A stretch of DNA of 64,000 nucleotides. It comes from Hetaerina americana. Lineage: Eukaryota > Arthropoda > Insecta > Odonata > Calopterygidae. Position 1 is the first letter of the stretch. Each line of letters starts with the position of its first letter. This document shows positions 43,764-56,347 of the stretch, in pieces. Position numbers and translations under genes: made by a program. Under the pieces are notes generated by a model. It was not told the DNA's origin. It made no database searches and worked only from the letters and a program-made list of their open reading frames with translations. The stretch spans positions 17,997,481-18,061,480 of the forward strand of contig JAKTNV010000011.1 of assembly GCA_022747635.1 (NCBI GenBank), written 5' to 3'.

Positions 43764-45065
43764 GATGTATTTATATGCACACACACCCGACTTCGTCCCT
43801 TCCTTATTCGTCTGTGACGTAATATCTAGACAGCCATCGTTTTCTTAATATGAGAGACAGGCATGACGATAGTTAATTCAGAGACATGAACCGTTCAAAT
43901 TCCTTTTCAATGACTTGAAACGAATTTTTTTTAAACATTCCTCTGAATTATTCATGAAATAATCGCGTACTTATCACATTCCCCTCCCATATTGGGAACG
44001 TGCATAGTCTAAAAGTCTCCTGGCATGCGGTGTACTAATTATTCGTATTTCGAAAAGACGCTATGTGAACACGCATGCCGCTCGCTCTATGATTCACGCA
44101 CCTCCTTGCCTCCCTCCTCCACTTTTCCTCGCCTCCCCAATCTACGTGTAGAAATCATGAATCCACACCACCACCCAATCCTTGCCTCTTTTCCTCTTAA
44201 GAAGATAAAAAAAAGCATTCTACTCCGACAAACCTTCAACTCGTCACCACAGCGACACACCTCCCTAAACCAACAACTGCCAATAAGAGATTGGATCTCG
44301 AATCACTCAACCTTATTTCAACCACGTGCAACCGCTATTTTTCCGTAGATGACGTAACATTTTGTTTTTGCATATACATTCATGATCATTTATTTATTAT
44401 TACTCCTTTGGCAAAGATGACTGCTTCAGCATCCGGAATGTTCGTGAGTCCTCTTTTTCTCCATTTTCTTTGATTTTATGACCATTTACACCGTTCCAAG
44501 AATGTGTTAATATGTATCGTATATCGTCGCGTATAGTTCGAACTTTAAATTCAAAATGCCAGCGAAAAATATCAAGAGAATCGACCTATGCACGTCAGAG
44601 GTATTTATTGTATAATGAAAAGGTTAATGTGTGAGTTATATTCCTTCAAGTTCGCATTAAAATTTACTGCCACAATCACCACGAAGTAATTACGTCATAT
44701 TTATGACTTTTCTTACCGCAAAAACTACTGCCGCATCGGCTGCCTGCTCGTTGGAGTATATTACAGCAGGTAAGGGCAGACAATTACAGCAGTACCATTT
44801 GGACAGTGTGCGTTGCACTGGAATTTAATTTCGGAAGGCACCCAAAATCTCACTTTAGATGATAATGCCAATATTGTCGATTAGTCGAAATAAATATTAT
44901 AATATATAAATAGTATATTATAAAGAAATAATATTCATATCGATTTAAAATAACTTGATAACTAGCGTAAAAATTCTGAGATTATATTCCTTTTTAATCT
45001 TATCACTAGATGTGCGCTTAGGAAAAGTTCACAAGTCTAATGAAAATTAAATTGACCAGGGAGAC
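43761..45065. other. intergenic, nothing recognised
   Basis: AT-rich sequence with a C-rich patch near 44090-44290 holding an unassigned 107-codon plus frame (44025-44348). No repeat or gene recognised. Confidence 0.4.
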
Positions 45066-45136
45066 TTGATTGGGAATTAAACACGGGCCCTCCGGTCAGT
45101 AGTTCCATCGTTCTACCCCTGGACTACCACGACACC
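45066..45136 (-). repeat. SINE-A head only, minus orientation
   Basis: TTGGGAATTAAACACGGGCC then CTCCGGTCAGTAGTTCC and TTCTACCCCTGGACTACCAC are the reversed SINE-A head, with a decayed B box. The body is missing. Confidence 0.65.
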
Positions 45137-45174
45137 TCACATTATATGCTTATGTATTCATATACATATATTTT

Positions 45175-45253
45175 TTAAGGTAATCTACCGGTTAAGGTAG
45201 GTTTTTCGATGGACACAACTACCAAACAAATATTTTATTACTCCTAACAAAAC
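45175..45253 (-). repeat. LINE-R 3' UTR tail
   Basis: GGTAATCTACCGGTTAAGGT then AGGTTTTTCGATGGACACAA and CTCCTAACAAAACA form the reverse complement of the LINE-R 3' UTR at 4900-4975. No coding part is present. It abuts (TA)n at 45256. Confidence 0.75.
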
Positions 45254-45254
45254 A

Positions 45255-45255
<1 letters not shown>

Positions 45256-45333
<78 letters not shown>
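45256..45333. repeat. (TA)n-(CA)n microsatellite
   Basis: About 32 TA units, then CA units running straight into the mariner terminal repeat at 45334. Confidence 0.97.
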
Positions 45334-45334
<1 letters not shown>

Positions 45335-46015
45335 GAGGGTCATCCGGAAAGTAGTACCCGTTCGTGAAATAAAGACACAAAAGTAAATATTAACAAACAT
45401 AAAAAATTTTATTTGAAAGAGGATACTTTAAACTACTTCTCAACATAATCTCCAAGCAAATTAAGGCATTTGTCATAACGTGTGACAAGTTTCTGTATTC
45501 CTGCTGCATAGTCCTTCGCCGCCAGCTCATTGAGATACGCGAGGGACCCATCTTGCACAAATTTTTGCATAATGCAGATGGTGTTTAACAATTTCATGAA
45601 CAATTGTTCGAGAAACATTGGGAAAATGCTCACAGATGTCATCAATTGTGACGCGCCGATCGTTCCTCACGAATTCGTCAACTGAGCTCACCAGTTGGTC
45701 TGTAATGACAGACGGTCGACTCGTCCATTACATTGTCTCCATACACCTCCTTTAATTGGCGATGAATATCACATGGGCGAACGTTTCTTGCATTGAGGAA
45801 TTTAATCACTGCCCTCACTTCACAACTGGCGGCGTTCTCAATTTTTTTAAACATTGTAAACAATCACAGAAACAACACAGGCAATGCTAGCGTCACGCAA
45901 CTTGGCTCAGAGAAGGCAGACAAGCCACTGAAGCTATCTGACCTCGTCCAGCGGCTACTCGCGTCGTCAGCACTTCATGCGGCACGAACGGGTACTACTT
46001 TCCGGATGACCCTCG
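45334..46015 (-). mobile_element. internally deleted mariner (MITE-like), perfect TIRs, transposase pseudogene
   Basis: The ends CGAGGGTCATCCGGAAAGTA then GTACCCGTTCGTG (45334-45366) and their exact reverse complement (45983-46015) are 33-bp perfect inverted repeats, 39 bp if flanking CA units count. The minus strand encodes FKKIENAASCEVRAVIKFLN, ARNVRPCDIHRQLKEVYGDN, then in another frame FVRNDRRVTIDDICEHFPNV and HHLHYAKICARWVPRV, the N-terminal DNA-binding half of a mariner transposase. Near 45540 this joins YLNELAAKDYAAGIQKLVTR and YDKCLNLLGDYVEK, the family's C-terminus. All three catalytic Asp regions are deleted and a smaller deletion/frameshift lies after STV. It cannot make transposase but could be moved by one. 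No clean TA duplication is visible, since the flanks are CA/TA repeats. Confidence 0.88.
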
Positions 46016-46021
46016 TGTGTA

Positions 46022-46025
46022 TGTG

Positions 46026-46056
<31 letters not shown>

Positions 46057-46090
46057 TATATATGTGTATGTATATGTATATATATATAAA
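46022..46090. repeat. (TA)n / TATG microsatellite
   Basis: TA units with TATGTATA interruptions, between two mariner-related pieces. Confidence 0.93.
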
Positions 46091-46093
46091 CAG

Positions 46094-46512
<419 letters not shown>

Positions 46513-46609
46513 GGTCGGAAATGAACGTTTTCGGGGAATCAGCACCATGTGGCCAGAGAAGGAAAATATCATCGACTTAGATATATCGATGGCTCAGGTT
46601 TTTCGGGCA

Positions 46610-46712
46610 AAAGGTGGTTTGACCATCGAAAATTCGGAAACGTGTGATTTTATTTCTTTTTTGTGTGTTTCTGTGTTTTCTTTTTTGCTGGCTAGTGCTA
46701 TCTTGATAAACA
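46610..46712 (-). repeat. PLE-type terminal module, partial
   Basis: TTGACCATCGAAAATTCGGA then AACGTGTGATTTTATTTCTT and TTTTGTGTGTTTCTGTGTTT match the right arm of the PLE fragment at about 52345-52405 (ACCACCGAAAATTCGAAAAA, TTTTGTGTGTTTCTGTGTTT). It lies directly after the mariner 5' fragment. Confidence 0.6.
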
Positions 46713-46799
46713 TTATATATGCATATAAATAAATATATATATATACATATCTACATATATGTATACACATATTTATATGAATTAATTCTCTACGTCAGT

Positions 46800-47190
46800 G
46801 AGAATGCTCCCCTGCCTCTTTCTCTCTCTCTTCCACCGTCTCAATTCAAGCCGCCTTATCCCCCATCCCTACTGATAACACTGCCACAACTACCACTCAC
46901 TAATGCTTTTTAAGACTGACGCCTCATTCTTCTTCCGTCTCACCGCCAGACTACTCACGCCCGCCACTCCGCTGGCCACTTGCCCTCCCACCCTCATCCT
47001 GTCCCCCGATCCAGTCCTCCCTCCTTTACTCCCCACAATCTTCTAACTCTCTCTCCACCCTTCTACCCAACGACCATAACCTAACTCATCCCCACACGAC
47101 TCGCATTCTTCTCCCTCCTCTCCCCATTCCCTCGTTCCATAATGTCGTACTCGTGAACGGTTCCTTCGTGACCGGGTCCTCTCCTCGATC
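46800..47190. other. C/T-rich stretch, no gene assigned
   Basis: A strongly pyrimidine-rich plus strand (CTC, CCC, TTC runs). Its C-rich codon-like texture recalls the PLE coding part at 51560-51850, but no PLE motif is visible. 47191-47410 is unremarkable. Confidence 0.3.
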
Positions 47191-47409
47191 GCATCAGGGT
47201 AAAGCATCCCATGGATTTGGTGAAGGATTCAAATTAGCTTACTGGGTTTGAAAACAGCCTCAAATTGTTTAATTTAGCCTACATATTGAGCTCCTCATGA
47301 AATTCATGTTGGAGTGATAAAACATAACTTTTGCTTTACGAGAATTCTCTGTTTTCTGGATCAACCTTTTCAAATATATGATCACGAAATGAATGAATCT
47401 TTGTACAGT

Positions 47410-47410
<1 letters not shown>

Positions 47411-47472
<62 letters not shown>
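47411..47472. repeat. (TA)n microsatellite
   Basis: About 30 TA units, 60 bp upstream of a SINE-A. Confidence 0.97.
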
Positions 47473-47483
<11 letters not shown>

Positions 47484-47532
47484 GACAAAGATTTACTCAT
47501 ATATTTATATAATATATATGCACGTATATATG

Positions 47533-47797
47533 GGTCGTGGTAGTCCAGGGGTATAGCGTTGGACTACTGACCGGAGGGCCCGGGTTTGATTCCCTGGAAA
47601 GCCTCTCTGGGCAACTGCAGCTCCACCCATGGTGTGCGCTTATTTCGAGAACCAGATCTTCCTCGGAAACCATAACTGGCACAGGGAAAGGGAACTGGCC
47701 CCCCCACCCTGATTCGTGAATTTCACACCCCGCCGGGCTTATTACTGGGTGGACTCTATCTTCACCTACGAAATGGACCTTCTGGTTGATTCGGGTG
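47533..47797 (+). repeat. SINE-A, full length
   Basis: GGTCGTGGTAGTCCAGGGGT (A box region), then GGGTTTGATTCCCTGG (B box with one change), then CAGATCTTCCTCGGAAACCA and a 3' end ACCTTCTGGTTGATTC. Moderately diverged from 42530-42810. Confidence 0.85.
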
Positions 47798-48189
47798 GTC
47801 GAAAATGACCCATTAAAATTTCTCAAGGAGCCGTGTTATGACTACCTTGTTTTGCAACCATAAAGGTGTGTTAATTGTCGAGTTCATGCAGTCGGGGTCG
47901 CACAGTTAACTTTGGACGTATTGCGCAGCTTGGCGAAGAAATGGAATGGAACCCTTCTTAGATTAGGGGGAGGGGGGCCCATTTTCTCCACTCTTACCTA
48001 AGTCAATGGGCTTACGTGAAACTTTCTGCATTCCTATTAGGTTTTGCTCTTCGACAAAGGCGATCAGAGTGCGTGGACAAGTTTCCATTTTTAAAGCACA
48101 CTTCACAGTTTTATCTATTTCAATGAAATAGTGATCACTTTTTCTAACAGTTATCAACCGAGAAGGTAAATAAGAAAGGTGACGATCGA

Positions 48190-48418
48190 GCTGACCCAAT
48201 CATAAGCCCGACGGCGAGTGAAATTCACACGCTGAGGTATTAAGGGGTGCTAGTTCCTTTCTCTGTGCCCCAATACGTGGTTTCTCTGGAAGATCTGGCA
48301 TTCGAAAAATCACACAGCTCGGGGAAAGCTTATGGTACGCGGAGTTGTCACTTGGAATCGAATCCGGGTCCTCCGGTCAGTTGGACAGCGTTCCACTCAC
48401 TGGGCTACCACGTCCCCC
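48190..48418 (-). repeat. SINE-A, minus orientation
   Basis: The plus strand reads AAGCCCGACGGCGAGTGAAA, GGAAGATCTGGCATTCGAAA, then GGAATCGAATCCGGGTCC (reverse B box) and CTACCACGTCCC. The extreme 3' end is missing and the A-box region is decayed. Confidence 0.75.
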
Positions 48419-48869
48419 ACCACCGAGGTTTGATTCGTTCTTGAGAATGAGTCGCCTGGGTGACCGGTCAACACCGGTCCACCGAAGTCTCTCTCTTCAC
48501 TGTAGTACTGCGGGCGTGCTTCTTGTGAGACGGTTGTCCCAGCGCATTCAGCCGGCTCACTCTTCGCCCCGTCTCTCTGATTGACTAAATACAGTTGCAG
48601 GTAGCCCCGGCTATTTCCCCACCCGAGCGTCGCATAGCGATGGGTGGCGGAATCGTCGTCTGAGTGCGTTTGAAGTGATATCTGAAGCCTTCAGAATTTT
48701 TTAGGCCTTTTATATGCGGTGTAACAAGAGCCCATACGATCACTTTTCCGAAGAAACTTTTCCAATCCATAATTGTCAGCACATTGATCGAAGCTGCTGA
48801 TGCAGGTTTTCCACGTGTGACTGGAGCTTTCTGGAACGAAAATGTTGTTCGAGCCGAGAAAAATATTTC

Positions 48870-49390
48870 CAGGTATTCTACCCATTAAAGGTAGGTTTAC
48901 GACAGCCCCGCAAACTTATTTACATCCGCTTATTACGAGCACTTACTCTTGTTATTCCTACATTGTTTCTTTCTTTATTTCATCGTAACGTCTGCCTGCT
49001 TTCATGTGCCGTCCAAAAAGCCTACTCCCTTCCTTTCCTCTACCATGCTAGCATCTAGCGTTCTGCCTTCCATCAAGGAAGACCCTGGCAATCTTGTTTC
49101 CTTCGTTCATTTTCTCTGACTTCGTTTTTCCCTTGCGATAACTTCCTACCTTTGGTCAAAATGTTTAAAACCTCGGCGATTGTCCTCTTCAACTTCTAAC
49201 GTATTTTCTGTACGCCCACATCCAAAATGCCTCAATTTACGCTCAGCGTATGTCATCAAATGCCAAGAGCGAAATGATTTATCCATATTATTAATCCGTC
49301 ATGTTTTCCCATTTTTACGCATCGGTGCGCAAGTTTTTGGGTTCCATTTATTTGAGTTGTATGCTTGGTGAATTGTTATTTTGATAGACA
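48870..49390 (-). pseudogene. LINE-R C-terminal fragment and 3' UTR tail
   Basis: The minus strand reads FLDGRQNARC then GRHMKAGRRYDEIKK, corresponding to the EGR block and the GMKGGRKYTEMK block of LINE-R. The 3' UTR follows, ending AAACCTACCTTTAATGGGTA then GAATACCTGG (minus strand, about 48869-48896). Upstream (48960-49370) the frame is decayed, with KLRHFGCGRTENTLEVEEDN. The preceding 48419-48869 has nothing recognised. Confidence 0.55.
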
Positions 49391-49529
49391 TGGTCAAGGT
49401 GTTACCGTAATAAATTTAAGAAGAAAAAAAGTCTATCGTGGACTGCATTCATTCAAGGGTAGAAAATGATAAAGTATTGCGTAATCTCAAACAATAGCAT
49501 TTGCATGAGAATTTGATTTGAATAAATAA

Positions 49530-49553
49530 ATAAAGTTATATATAAATAAATAA

Positions 49554-49638
<85 letters not shown>
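49530..49638. repeat. (AAAT)n then (TA)n microsatellite
   Basis: A few TAAA units at 49523-49557, then about 40 TA units ending at the TA that flanks the mariner. Confidence 0.97.
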
Positions 49639-50950
<1,312 letters not shown>

Positions 50951-50952
50951 TA

Positions 50953-51130
50953 TGACGTCCTTCGGATGGGACGTTAAACTGCGGACCCTCTTGGCGCCTT
51001 TCTTTAAGAGTAGGCTTATGTCGACGCCGGGTTAATATCCTTCCTTCCTCTTTTCCCATCCATTCCCATCGCGCATATGACCGTAGCTGTTGGTCGACTC
51101 TCTTAAACCTACTTCTCCCACATGTTCCTG
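50953..51130 (+). repeat. SINE-B body fragment
   Basis: GACGTCCTTCGGATGGGACG, TTAAACTGCGGACCCTCTTG, GCGCCTTTCTTTAAGAGTAG then GCTTATGTCGACGCCGG match SINE-B at 13370-13430. The head is absent. The sequence begins exactly at the mariner's right TA. Confidence 0.75.
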
Positions 51131-51136
51131 TGTGAA

Positions 51137-51138
<2 letters not shown>

Positions 51139-51206
<68 letters not shown>
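51139..51206. repeat. (TA)n microsatellite, left of the PLE fragment
   Basis: About 34 TA units. A matching tract lies at 52434-52473 on the other side of the PLE inverted repeat. Confidence 0.97.
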
Positions 51207-51207
<1 letters not shown>

Positions 51208-51237
51208 CACTTTTTGAAAGACTCACGGACGTGAATA

Positions 51238-51529
51238 ATAATGTATAACACTTAGCACTAGTGGACACAGACAAAAACACAGAAACACACAAAAAAAGAG
51301 ACTCACTATTTTTCGAATTTTCGGTGGTCGTTGCCACCTTTATCAAGGAGGAGAGGGACAGAACTGAAGGGAATACGAGGGCTGGAGCGATGGATGGAAG
51401 GGGAAGGTGGGGAGGGAATTCCGAAGGGACGGGTTTGGAGGGGCAGCGTTAGAAGGGTGGGGAAAATGTAGAAGGTGATGGGGGTGGAAGGGGGATGAAA
51501 ATATAATTAGAACAGGGTAATTAGTGCCT
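51238..51529 (+). repeat. left arm of the PLE inverted repeat (pLTR-like)
   Basis: Pairs with 52437-52146 with no gap: position x matches 103675 minus x. A 64-codon open frame (51261-51452) recurs identically on the opposite strand at 52223-52414 because of the symmetry and is not a gene. The arm ends at 51529, where the PLE coding part begins. Confidence 0.92.
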
Positions 51530-52154
51530 CTCCACTACATACTTCCCGGGCTTAGAATCTATACGATCAATCCTGAAAGACCTCTACCCTATCCTAAAAA
51601 ATCATAATGCCACCGCCAACCTTTTTCCCAAATGCCCCTCAGTTACTTTCAAACGCCCCGCCAACCTATCCGATCTCCTCAAATCAACAAATCCACTCCT
51701 TAAATCCCCAACCCGTCCTAAAACCACTCCAACGCCTTGCAATAAACCCAGATGTAAAACATGCCCTATTTTCAAAACCAAAATCCCATCCCTCTCCCAC
51801 CCGCTTTTTAACTCTCTCCCACCAATTCCCTCCTCTACTTGCACTTCTAGCAATGTAGTGTACCTTCTGAAGTGCCAACTGTGCCCTGCCTATTATATTG
51901 GGCAAACCACCACACCCCTCAATATCAGAATCAACAACCACCGAGCCTCATGCAAAAACTCTTCCTTCATTGACATGCTCCCTATCCCCAAACACGCCTC
52001 CGAACACAACACTCCCTTTGATAAATGCTATAGTGTATCAATCATAGCATCCCTCCCACCCTCTGATCCTCCTCTGAAACTGAAAACACTAGAGCAATCC
52101 TTCATCTGGCTTTTGGAGTCCTGGAACTGGCCAGGAATCAATATTAGGCACTAA
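51525..52154 (+). pseudogene. PLE C-terminal region: Cys-rich linker plus GIY-YIG endonuclease domain
   Basis: A plus-strand frame of 209 codons with no start, following a stop at 51522. The order fits the end of a Penelope-like RT: YFPGLESIRSILKDLYPILK, then VTFKRPANLSDLLKSTNPLL, the linker PCNKPRCKTC (Cys-x4-Cys-x2-Cys), then the endonuclease core NVVYLLKCQLCPAYYIGQTT with its VYL and YIG strands. RINNHR supplies the conserved Arg, PKHASEHN fits the H-x-x-x-x-H region, and KTLEQSFIWLLESWNWPGIN has the catalytic Glu. The protein ends INIRH. In intact PLEs this domain nicks the target for reverse transcription. All motifs are in frame, so decay is slight, but the RT is missing, so the copy is not autonomous. 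The stop lies inside the right inverted arm. Confidence 0.88.
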
Positions 52155-52432
52155 TTACCCTGTTCTAATTATATTTTCATCCCCCTTCCACCCCCATCAC
52201 CTTCTACATTTTCCCCACCCTTCTAACGCTGCCCCTCCAAACCCGTCCCTTCGGAATTCCCTCCCCACCTTCCCCTTCCATCCATCGCTCCAGCCCTCGT
52301 ATTCCCTTCAGTTCTGTCCCTCTCCTCCTTGATAAAGGTGGCAACGACCACCGAAAATTCGAAAAATAGTGAGTCTCTTTTTTTGTGTGTTTCTGTGTTT
52401 TTGTCTGTGTCCACTAGTGCTAAGTGTTATAC

Positions 52433-52437
<5 letters not shown>
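52146..52437 (-). repeat. right arm of the PLE inverted repeat (pLTR-like)
   Basis: The reverse complement of 51238-51529. It begins GGCACTAATTACCCTGTTCT at 52147, so the last codons and stop of the PLE frame are part of the arm. Confidence 0.92.

Positions 52438-52473
<36 letters not shown>
52434..52473. repeat. (TA)n microsatellite, right of the PLE fragment
   Basis: About 20 TA units, shorter than the tract on the left side. Confidence 0.97.
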
Positions 52474-52475
<2 letters not shown>

Positions 52476-53900
52476 TAGGTGCTACCAACAATAGTAAATA
52501 TTGAACTAACTTGATTTTTCTAGATCTTGAATGCGATATTATAAATATCCGCTATGATTTGTTTGCGAGTATGTTAATTTTGAAGTTTTGAACTCGTTAA
52601 AAAATCTCCGCCAGCTGGAAATAACGCCATGTTTCACATGCAAGAATTACTTTGAAGATAGTGTTTGATAAATAAATAAAAAATATTAATTTATATTTTG
52701 ATTTAAAATGATTTTAAATAAAATGAGGTCAAATAAATATGTTAAATTATGCTATTTAACCATTTTGAATTAAAAAAAATAACGCCGCAGTTAACATTTA
52801 AAATTGTCATATGAAATCCCAATTTTTTCAGAGAAAAGAAATACTATATACCACGTTTGGAAGGGAAGCCGAGTCACGCATATCCCTAACCTTTGCAGTT
52901 ACAGGCGCATATGATATCATAAGGATCATAAATTAATATCCATCGAGATTACCATATCGGAGATATATTACGATTTCTAGATGCTTTGTATGACCTTATC
53001 TATCCAGTTTAGTTTAGTTTTTTCCTAAAACAGGCATTCAGTTTTTTTTTTAACTACAAGTACTTTTACTTTTGATTTAGTCAATACGTATACTGAATGA
53101 GTAACTGAATTTTGATTGATAAATAATATTTAATTGCATAAAAATATCAAGCAATCTTTGTTTAACATGACTTAGCAAATCGTGCCGAATCCTGATGTTT
53201 AAAGTCAGTCAGGTCAGAAATATTTCCCAGTACCTCCTCCTTAGCCAAACTACTCGTAATCTGAATTGTTTCCAATTTAAGTTCTTCACACTCTCCACCT
53301 TCTTTTTGTCCAAAATATCTGTTATATTTCACCTTTCCCGCTTAAACAGTGCGTTCTCCCTTTTGCCACAAACTCTAGCCTTCCGTAACCAAGGTTATGA
53401 CGTAAAAAAGTCATCAACCTCCTTCATGATATACTTTTTACGAGATGTCTTCCAGTTCTTAGGTATCCCATTGTTTTTCTCGTGTCTGGTGGTAGATAAA
53501 TAGATATTTTTTACCCTGAAATATGTAGATGTGAACTCTTTAGATTTCAAGAAATGGATGGTTACGTCATGCAGGAAACAGGGTTCCTCTTATATACTGC
53601 TAAAGTGAAAAGCTCTTTCAAAATGGCGTCTTTTTTTGTAAAAGAACAGTGTTTAATCATCTGTTTTTTTATTTCGTGGTTGAAAACCTATCGAAATTCG
53701 TTGTCAATTCTTTGAGATATGCGTTAATAGTGAAAAATATTCTTTCGTGGATGCGACAGTTCAAAGAAGGGCGTCTAGTCACTATGAACCAAGAAGCCAG
53801 CCTTTGATAGTAAGCAATTTTGCAGGGGGTAAAATGAACCCCTACATAGAAGCGTTGTCTTCGGCCGTGGGCCTACGCTGTAAAAGATGTTAACGTCCAC
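52474..53900. other. intergenic, nothing recognised
   Basis: AT-rich sequence up to the assembly gap. A 102-codon plus-strand frame at 53195-53503 lies in a pyrimidine-rich stretch and shows no motif I recognise. Confidence 0.4.
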
Positions 53901-54000
53901 NNNNNNNNNNNNNNNNNNNNNNNNNNNNNNNNNNNNNNNNNNNNNNNNNNNNNNNNNNNNNNNNNNNNNNNNNNNNNNNNNNNNNNNNNNNNNNNNNNNN
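53901..54000. other. assembly gap (100 N)
   Basis: Exactly 100 N, the usual placeholder for a gap of unknown size between scaffolded contigs. Confidence 0.99.
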
Positions 54001-54648
54001 AATTTATATATAATTAATATTAATATAATTTAAATTAATATAAAATTTAATATTATTAATAATATAATATTAATATTATTAATTATTTATAATATATTAT
54101 ATAAAAAAATAATATTTATTAAATATATAATAATTTTTTATATAATTTAATATTTATATATTATTAATATAATTATATAATATATATATATAAAAATTAT
54201 AAATATATATTAATTATTATAATTATATATAATATTATATTATATTATAATTATTATATAATAATTATTTTATATATTATTATATTAATTTATAATAATA
54301 TTATTATAATTATAATATAATAATTATAAAATATTTTATATTAATTAATTTAATATATAATATTATAATAAATAAATATTTATAATAAATTATTAAATAT
54401 AATATTATAATATTAATATATTATAATAATATAATATATATTTAAATTATTATAATAAAATATTATATTTATAATATAAATTATATATATATATAATATT
54501 ATATATTATAATTTATTAATTATATAATATTTTATAATAAATATTATAAATATAATATATTATATAATATAATTAATATAATAATATATATAATAATAAT
54601 AAATTATATAAATATAATATTAAATTATTATATTATAATTATAAATAT
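54001..54648. other. A/T-only, aperiodic sequence at a contig edge
   Basis: 648 bases with no G or C. Unlike the other tracts it is not a regular (TA)n but an irregular mix of A and T runs. It starts at the gap and ends where the second copy of the duplication begins. It looks like poorly resolved consensus of a long TA-rich tract. Confidence 0.85.
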
Positions 54649-55296
54649 GTGCATACAATATTCGTGTTTCAATACCATTATAAGTAAATTTTAGCAATGC
54701 AGATGTTTTACAGTTTTAATCTACATCATTTCTCTTCCAAATTTATCCTTGAATGTATCGTGTATGTTTCTTTGAGTCGAGTCTTTGAAAAAAAGTTTAA
54801 AAAACTGGAGTACTATCCCTGAAAAATAGATGATGTTTTCTCATTGTAAATCCCTTTGGTTTGGGTCGGATTAAGGTGAATTTGATTGGTACATGAAGGC
54901 GTTTGTCTTCATGAATTAATCAAATAGCTGGATGGCATCATTGCTAAACTATTAATTACATAGCCGTCCAAATATTTATAAACACAAGACAAAGGAATCT
55001 TTGCGTACACATGCACAGGAAGAATGAAAGTTTGTCGTAGAGAATTTAGAGCAATTGACAGATATATTCAAGCGAGAAAAACATCGCAAGAGAAAACCTA
55101 AACTTTAACTGAAATTATAAATGAGGGCAAAGGATTTCAATCAAGTGAATTTTTGTATTCACCTGGATTATCAAAACCACATTATCTCCCAAGTACGTGA
55201 ACCGTTCAGGGATTTCTTAGGGAAATACATAAAAATAAATTATTTTGCGTATTATTTTTTAAGTTTATGACATGATATCCTTTTACCTTGATACAC

Positions 55297-56347
55297 ATTT
55301 CTCATCGTTTCTCCAACTTTTATAAGCCGTGCAAAAAGTAGTGTTTTGGAGGGTCGTCAAATAAGGCATCTACACGTATGCTGGCGATGACTTCTTCGTT
55401 CGACGTGATACGTTTTCCATCAAGCCATTTTTTAAAGTTTGGAAATGAAAAAAGCTACTGGAGGCTAAATCTGGTGAATACGGTGAATATTGTTATAATT
55501 GGAACTTTAATTTCATAATACTCGCCATGAAAACTGCCCAGATACGCCCCCATGCCTGTTCTTCATGGAAGAGGTTTTTTTTTCTCTCTATAAGAGGTCG
55601 TTTTTTCTTGATATTTGGCTCAACCGGTGTCATAACGACGAATAATACTCTTTTATTAATCGATTGTCCTTTTTGCAAGCTATTGATGTAAATGATTCCG
55701 CGTGTGTATCAAAGAAACCGTAACCATAGCCTTGTCGGGCTAATTTCCTGTCTTTGCTTTCTTGGGAACCGGATCCCCTTTAGAAACCCACTGTTTCGAC
55801 TTCCTTTGTCTCTCGATTGTAGTAGTGTAGCCATGTTTTGTCCGCAGTTATGTATCGATGTACAAACTCGTCAGGATTACAAGGGAAAAGTACCAAACCG
55901 GCTTCCAAACCGACCACATGACTGCATTTACCCTTCACTGAGAGCAAACGCGAAAGCAAATGTTCATCATTTGTGAATGTACAGCCACGCTCAAACTCAT
56001 TGACCCAATTGTAAACAAACGCATACGCAGGTGTAGATGTGCCATGAACTTCATCCAGCTCACCTTAGATATCTTACGTTGCTAAGCCTTTTAAATTGAA
56101 GTATTTAATCACAGCACAAAATTCAAATTCTTCAAAATCAATTCAAACTAAATTCTTTTTTTCCATTTCGCTAAATAAACAAAAGTATGTTGCTTCAGTC
56201 GATCATGAAAATGAAACCACGATATGGATATAATAGCTGCAACTTTAACGGCAGTCTTGTGACAGATGAGGCTTACTAAAGGCAAACCTTTTATGGTTCC
56301 ATGAGTGCCATCTCTTGGAGTATCCAAGGAATTATTAAACGACCCAT
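55297..56347 (-). pseudogene. mariner pseudogene (second copy of 34910-35960)
   Basis: The same damaged transposase as in the first copy, with the same stops and deletion, including NPDEFVHRYITADKTWLHYY. I noticed no difference between the two. Confidence 0.8.

Larger units (their letters stand above)
51207..52440 (+). mobile_element. Penelope-like element (PLE) fragment bounded by ~292-bp inverted repeats
   Basis: Bases 51238-51529 and 52146-52437 are exact or near-exact reverse complements (centre 51837.5), with a 616-bp unique middle. The middle carries the PLE C-terminal linker and GIY-YIG domain. PLEs are known for terminal repeats (pLTRs) that may be direct or inverted, so this fits a PLE reduced to its 3' coding end between two opposed pLTRs. 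The arms hold GATAAAGGTGGCAACGACCA then CCGAAAATTCG, a stem-loop before GAAAA, like the motif in other PLE-type modules here. (TA)n tracts flank both sides. The RT domain is missing. A chimeric assembly could also make the exact symmetry, but the non-palindromic middle argues against a simple hairpin artefact. Confidence 0.85.

Noticed and set aside
51261..52414. Two identical 63-residue frames at 51261-51452 (+) and 52223-52414 (-) as duplicated genes
   Set aside because: They are mirror images created by the perfect inverted repeat of the PLE arms.
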